DNA from: Tipula vernalis
Lineage: Eukaryota; Arthropoda; Insecta; Diptera; Tipulidae
Direction of reading: 5' to 3'
Assembly (NCBI GenBank): GCA_958295665.1
Contig: OY282560.1
Span: 87,148,311 to 87,212,310, forward strand
DNA: 64,000 bases
Of the stretch, positions 59,332 to 64,000 are shown in pieces; position 1 is the stretch's first letter; every line of letters starts with the position of its first letter. Under the pieces are notes generated by a model that was not told where the DNA came from, searched no databases, and saw only the letters and a program-made list of their open reading frames with translations. A program made the translations under genes and the position numbers.

Positions 59332-62300
59332 TTATAAAAATCCGTGCCCGGCTACTTCAGCCGGAATCAGACCGCAAATATTTTCCCGGGTTTTCACATA
59401 AAACCATTGCTTGATTTGATTGGTTATAGGAATTCGAAAATCTTTTGCCGATATCAGAATCACAACGTCTCCCTTTTTAACCTCAATTTTACTGTTACAG
59501 TAATTTTCGGTGATTGCAAGCAGAGTTTGACGCATCGGTTTCGGAATCGATCCATTAGGCTGAGTTGTGTTGTTGTGCGGATGTCGATGATGATGATGAT
59601 GATTGGTGTGGTAGTAATTTTGGCGAAGTAATGTTAAATTTGTACTATTCGAAATTGTCCGACTAAGACGATGTTTGGGTTGATGGAGCGATATGTATTC
59701 GTCATTCGATTTTTCACTATTACATCCACCGCCACCACTTCCACCATACTCTGACATTGAATAGTTGCTCGGCTTAATTAATTTATTCGTTGGTTTGAGT
59801 TGGGCGTAATTTGATTTGTCGGCTAATTTCGGTTGACTTGCTGCTCGGAGGTATAATGCATCAACATTACGTTCATTGCAAATTTTTGTATTGCGTCGCA
59901 ATTTTGGGGTTCGTGCGCCCTCGGAACGTGTTCCACCGCGGTCACAGCGTAACTGCTCTTTTTCACTGTCGGTCATGTTACCACATGGTCGAGGAAAAAC
60001 GTCACCACTACTTTCCCAGCACGGTGGTGGTCGTGATGTTGGACTAGAACTAAATGACAGAAATTATGTTTGGTTAGCAAGGTATTTTAGTAATAAATTG
60101 TTTATTTATAATAGCATCATTTATTTGAGCACCAGATTATATTTTTGGTCATAAAGTGGCAAATCCGACTAAAGGATGTTCAAATTTGGATGTTATTGTT
60201 TAGTTTGCTGTCATTGTCTGATTGAAGAACGCTTGGTACAAAATTCCGTACAAAATTTGGAATAGAAAATTCTCCATCAAACGTGCATATCAAAATAATT
60301 GTTGATAAAATCGAAGAAAGTCGGTCAGTAATGAAGCATACTCGAAAACTGCCGTCAGTAAATTTTTTTGCCCATTTTGCAACAGAAGAAACCTTTTATA
60401 AGATTCCTGCACTACCACATTGGTTTATATTTGGGTGACCAAAAATTATTTTTATTTTTATTTATAGAATTGAGATTTTCGCGAATCCAGAATGCACAAA
60501 ATTTAAGAAACTGACTTCACTTTTAAAAATTTAAATATGTACGATTTTAAAAAATTTTAATAACTTAGAAAATTTAAAAAAACAGTTTTCAAAATTCTAT
60601 TAACTCAATATCTTACGAAATAGTTTAAAATGCAGTTTGCAAAATTCTCAGAACTTGCATTTTTTTACGAAATGCAAGAATTTTCTTTTTCAGAAGTTTT
60701 ATCAATTCATAAAATGATAATAAATTTGAAAAATTTTACGGCTAAACATATAAATACATATCACGAATTTTATGAATTTCAATAAATTTAGAGTATTTAA
60801 AAAAAGGATTACAGAACGGTAATTTCATCCATTTGAAAAGCTCGTAAAGTGCTTTTAGAAGCAAGCTTTGGTTTGGAATTCATTACAGGAATTTTTTAAC
60901 CCGGATTCGTTTTTTGCTCTTTCTTCAAAATTATTGGCTCGGCTAAATTGGTTTGTTACTTGAACCAATCACCCTTGCTTTTGGTTCCTACTTTCAACTA
61001 GAGCTGCTTGAATTTGTAATTTTTATTCGTCTTTCGTTTTTATAATCGCTTCTGGTTAAAATTTCATAATCTTACACCATCAATAAATTTGATTTTGTTT
61101 ACAAACGTATTGTATGTATTTGTCTGGTGACCTGACTGGTGACCCTGACATTTTGTGCTAAATTAATAATTTGTTTTCAGATTGTACATATTTTACAATT
61201 TTCTTTCCAAATCAGGTCAAAGAATAAAAAGCTAAGTTTTTTTTGTCACTTGATATTGGGCTTATGTATAACTTTGCGGAGGTCTAATCTCAAGTTGTTA
61301 CTTGTTTTGAAAAGATTGTCCGATTTAGGTGAATAGAATCCAATTTTAAAACTAAACTTATAAATATTTTGACGTACGTTACGTGAACTACGCCTCCCAG
61401 TAGATTATATAGACATAATATGGCGATCATGGTGCGATCATATTAGAAAGTTAATAATTTTGAATTGATCGAAATTACCGAATTGGTGGAAGAATGCCTA
61501 ACGGCAGACATGATGAATAATTAACATAACCCTCTTCAGCATGCGGTGTCTGCACATACAGCCAATTTTGATTTTTAAACACCGCATTCACCACCATTCC
61601 TAATGGTAGGGGCAATTCAATTTGATATCCACCCGGTCGCGTTTGATACAATGTACTAGATGCTGATAGTACCACTGGTATATTGGCTGGTGTTGTTAAA
61701 GAACACTAAAATGAAATAAAATGTAAGGTTATTGTAAAATTTATTAATTTGCGCAACATTATTTGATGGGGGCACAGACCTTTGATAAAAATTCATCAAC
61801 ATTTTTGATTTCATAACCAAATCTTTGGGATCGATTTCTATCCTTACGTTTACGTTGCCTATGTCTATGACGATGTGCGTTACTATTACTATTATTAATA
61901 TTATTTACATTACTATTACTACTATTACTATTACTATTAATACAATTATTTGTATCACTACTAACTGTTGTGCACAAAGATGGTTCAGAATATGTACTTT
62001 TTATATGAACACTATCACTTTGATTTTCACATAATTTCGTCCGTAAATGTTCATTCGGTTCACTGCTCAGCTTATGATTTGCTGCATTCAATTTTAATTC
62101 ACTTAATGTTAATACATTCTCTAATTTATTGTTATTATTGTTGTTGGTTTTGTTGTTAGCGAGATTTGATTGAATGGGAGGGACCGCTACCCCGGGTGCT
62201 ACTACAATCATCGCATTTTTTATTGGCTGTGTACTTTGATATTTTGGAACTTCAACTGATGATGTTGTACTCTGTTTCTTCTTTTTGATTTCGCTGGGTT

Positions 62301-63050
62301 TAATAGTCGGTTCTAAATTTAATGATGATGAGGTGTTATTATTGTTATTAGTCTTTGAAGAAGTTTGTGCTTGTTGATGATGATGAGAATTGGTGTTTTG
62401 TTCTCTAAGTACCCATGTTAATGATATTTTAGGCCTACGCAGGCTCAAATTTTGACCCATTTGATGTTGTATTACTTGATTATCATTATTAGTCGTATCT
62501 TCTTTGGTATTATTATTATTGTTATGTTCATTGTTTATTGTGACTCTTCTTAAATTAGCCAGCAGTAATTCTTCGTCTGCAGTATTAGTATCCGGTTCAA
62601 TGCTACTATTGTCATCATTAGCGATGGCACAATTACGTACCAAATCGGGACAAAATATATCATCACTGTAATTTAAATTATTTCTAATCGTATAATTATA
62701 TTCGAAATCACTGTAAATGTCATCATCATCGTCATCGGATGTGTCATTAAATTGAATTTGTACATTGTTGCGAACTTGAACATTATTTAAATGTTGATGA
62801 TGTACGGCGGGTGGTGAAGATGGTGGCGTAGGTGGCGGAGGTCGACGAAGTTCTTGGTTCTGTTGTTGTGGTGGTTGAACTAGAACGCGATGGTTGTGAT
62901 GTTCCCAATATGGTGGTGGCGGTTCACGTTGATTTGGGTTTTCTTCTAGCACTTCGGGTTGTTGATTGTTGTTTACATTTTGTCGTGGTGATGTTTCATA
63001 TACGTTAGAATTACTTGTGTGCGACCGGCTTTGACTTCGGCTACTGGAAG
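59332..63050 (-). CDS. Multi-SH3-domain protein, Dlish/Vamana-like (3' exons)
   Basis: Three exons join in phase: 63050-61780, 61705-61479 and 60049-59332; upstream exons were not found. The first is low-complexity (Asn/Gln/Ser/Pro-rich) and ends RFGYEIKNVDEFLSK. The second is an SH3 domain: RPGGYQIELPLPLGMVVNAV then WLYVQTPHAEEGYVNYSS. The third has a His-rich stretch and a final SH3 (ENYCNSKIEVKKGDVVILIS, QWFYVKTRENICGLIPAEVA) ending GHGFL. In Drosophila, Dlish/Vamana has several SH3 domains and links the atypical myosin Dachs to the Fat growth-control pathway at the cell cortex. SH3 identity is firm; orthology is by recall of overall wording. The 1.4-kb intron 60050-61478 shows no other gene. 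Confidence 0.72.
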
Positions 63051-63630
63051 CTGGAATTACAAATAAAGAAATATTTAGTAAATTTAAAAATATTTTAAAA
63101 ATCTCACTTTATTTTAAAATTTATTACATTGCACATCGAATAATGTCGAATTATATTGAAGAAGTTCAATGCAAAAGACGTGGCAACAAATCCAGCCGAA
63201 ATCGAAGCTCCTGATAACAATTACAGCACTGGAAATCTGATAGCTAAATAAGACTTGCCTGACTTGCTTTGTATCAGTGTTTTTTTTGCATAAATTTGAG
63301 GTTTGCTTGACCTGCACTGCCAGGTAATCGATTTAATATAGAATTCATCAATAAGGAAAAAAACGAGCCCTAAAAATGCTAAAGAATCACAGGCATAAAA
63401 TAATCAATAATTTAATACGAACGCAACGCAATTAAATTCTAAACCGACAAACGCCGGTCAGGTGACTCTCTCACTCTCAACGACAAGTTCAATGCCACCT
63501 CAACAGGCTCGAGCGTTATCGAATCCATATTTTGACGAATAGCGAAGTGCTCATTGTGAAATTAAACAAGAATTTGGTGCTTTAAATAAAAGGAATACGA
63601 TGATTGACGCTGGAAATCATAAAACAATCA
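63051..63630. other. Intron or intergenic DNA
   Basis: Probably intron of the SH3 gene, whose first exons lie beyond the window or in this stretch but cannot be recognised. No other feature. Confidence 0.4.
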
Positions 63631-63639
63631 ATACTTGTC

Positions 63640-64000
63640 GAGTCGTCGGAAGCATGGGAAAAACCTAAAAACTAATATTTATTACGTCGACACAAAAAGC
63701 AAAGTAATTTTCATGCCCAACGCTGGAAATTGTAACACCGAATTTAGTTTGTTCTATATCGGGTCGCATTATGATAGCTTACAATTCCATCAGGGCCCTA
63801 ATCCCATTAACCGATTCCACTGCACACAGAAAATTATTGCCACGGACCACCAGTTTACCCAATTTGATGAGCCACCGTTATTTGAGTCGCCTAATCTGAA
63901 CCTCCCCCTCGCTCTCACCTCATTCGGTTTTGGCACCTGAAACGTACGAGGCCTCAACAACTATCAGAAACGTGATGTCATCAATGCCATTTTGTTTGAT
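63640..64000 (+). pseudogene. Start of a LINE: OTU-like segment followed by endonuclease
   Basis: The frame reads NIYYVDTKSKVIFMPNAGNC and LFYIGSHYDSLQF, the last strand of an OTU-like cysteine protease with its catalytic-His context, then about 120 bases later TFGFG... and NVRGLNNYQKRDVINAILFD, the opening of an APE-type endonuclease of non-LTR elements. A TGA at 63938-63940 stands where a Trp is usual, so this copy is damaged. The rest lies beyond the right edge. Confidence 0.6.

Overview
The window is nuclear DNA from an insect, most likely a fly (Diptera). The support is: compact GT-AG introns of about 60-70 bp in the glutathione transferase (GST) genes; epsilon-class GSTs; a gustatory-receptor-like gene piece; a THOC6 orthologue; a multi-SH3 gene resembling Drosophila Dlish/Vamana; and a dense load of insect-type transposons (Ty3/gypsy, Jockey, RNase H-bearing LINEs, piggyBac, DD41D mariner, many MITEs). 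The species cannot be fixed from this sequence.

Layout. 1-4.4 kb: a broken Ty3/gypsy pol, a Tc1 relic and an 8-bp-unit microsatellite. 4.4-10.9 kb: duplicated unit A, with a gustatory-receptor-like fragment on the minus strand and two epsilon GST genes on the plus strand. 11.4-18.3 kb: a DDE transposon split by a Jockey element, then Jockey and LTR-element debris. 18.3-21.1 kb: an almost intact LINE on the minus strand. 21.1-34.9 kb: duplicated unit B, a second copy of unit A, swollen by a piggyBac element, a 231-bp MITE and a 5.6-kb terminal-inverted-repeat element. 34.9-40.3 kb: LTR-retrotransposon relics. 40.4-50.6 kb: two further GST genes and one GST pseudogene, separated by mariner relics and a near-complete LINE. 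50.6-57.6 kb: tandem repeats, MITEs, another LINE and another gypsy relic. 58.1-63.1 kb: two ordinary single-copy-type genes, THOC6 (+) and the SH3 gene (-), arranged tail to tail. The right edge enters a LINE with an OTU-like segment followed by an endonuclease start.

The host genes present are six apparently intact epsilon GSTs (two of a divergent first type, four of a second type), one dead GST, two copies of the receptor fragment, THOC6 and the SH3 gene. The GSTs grew by repeated tandem duplication of a receptor-GST1-GST2 unit; copies A and B are close in sequence, the third and fourth are older and partial.

The most informative feature is the A/B duplication. Because both copies are present, several insertions can be read against an empty site in the paralogue: piggyBac (TTAA), a 231-bp MITE (7-bp duplication), a 5'-truncated LINE (15-bp duplication) and a 5.6-kb TIR element (9-10-bp duplication). 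The 5.6-kb element, with inverted subterminal tandem repeats and other MITEs nested inside it, and a double 104-bp palindromic MITE inside the piggyBac transposase, are the best candidates for undescribed elements. I did not find a novel host system that I could support.
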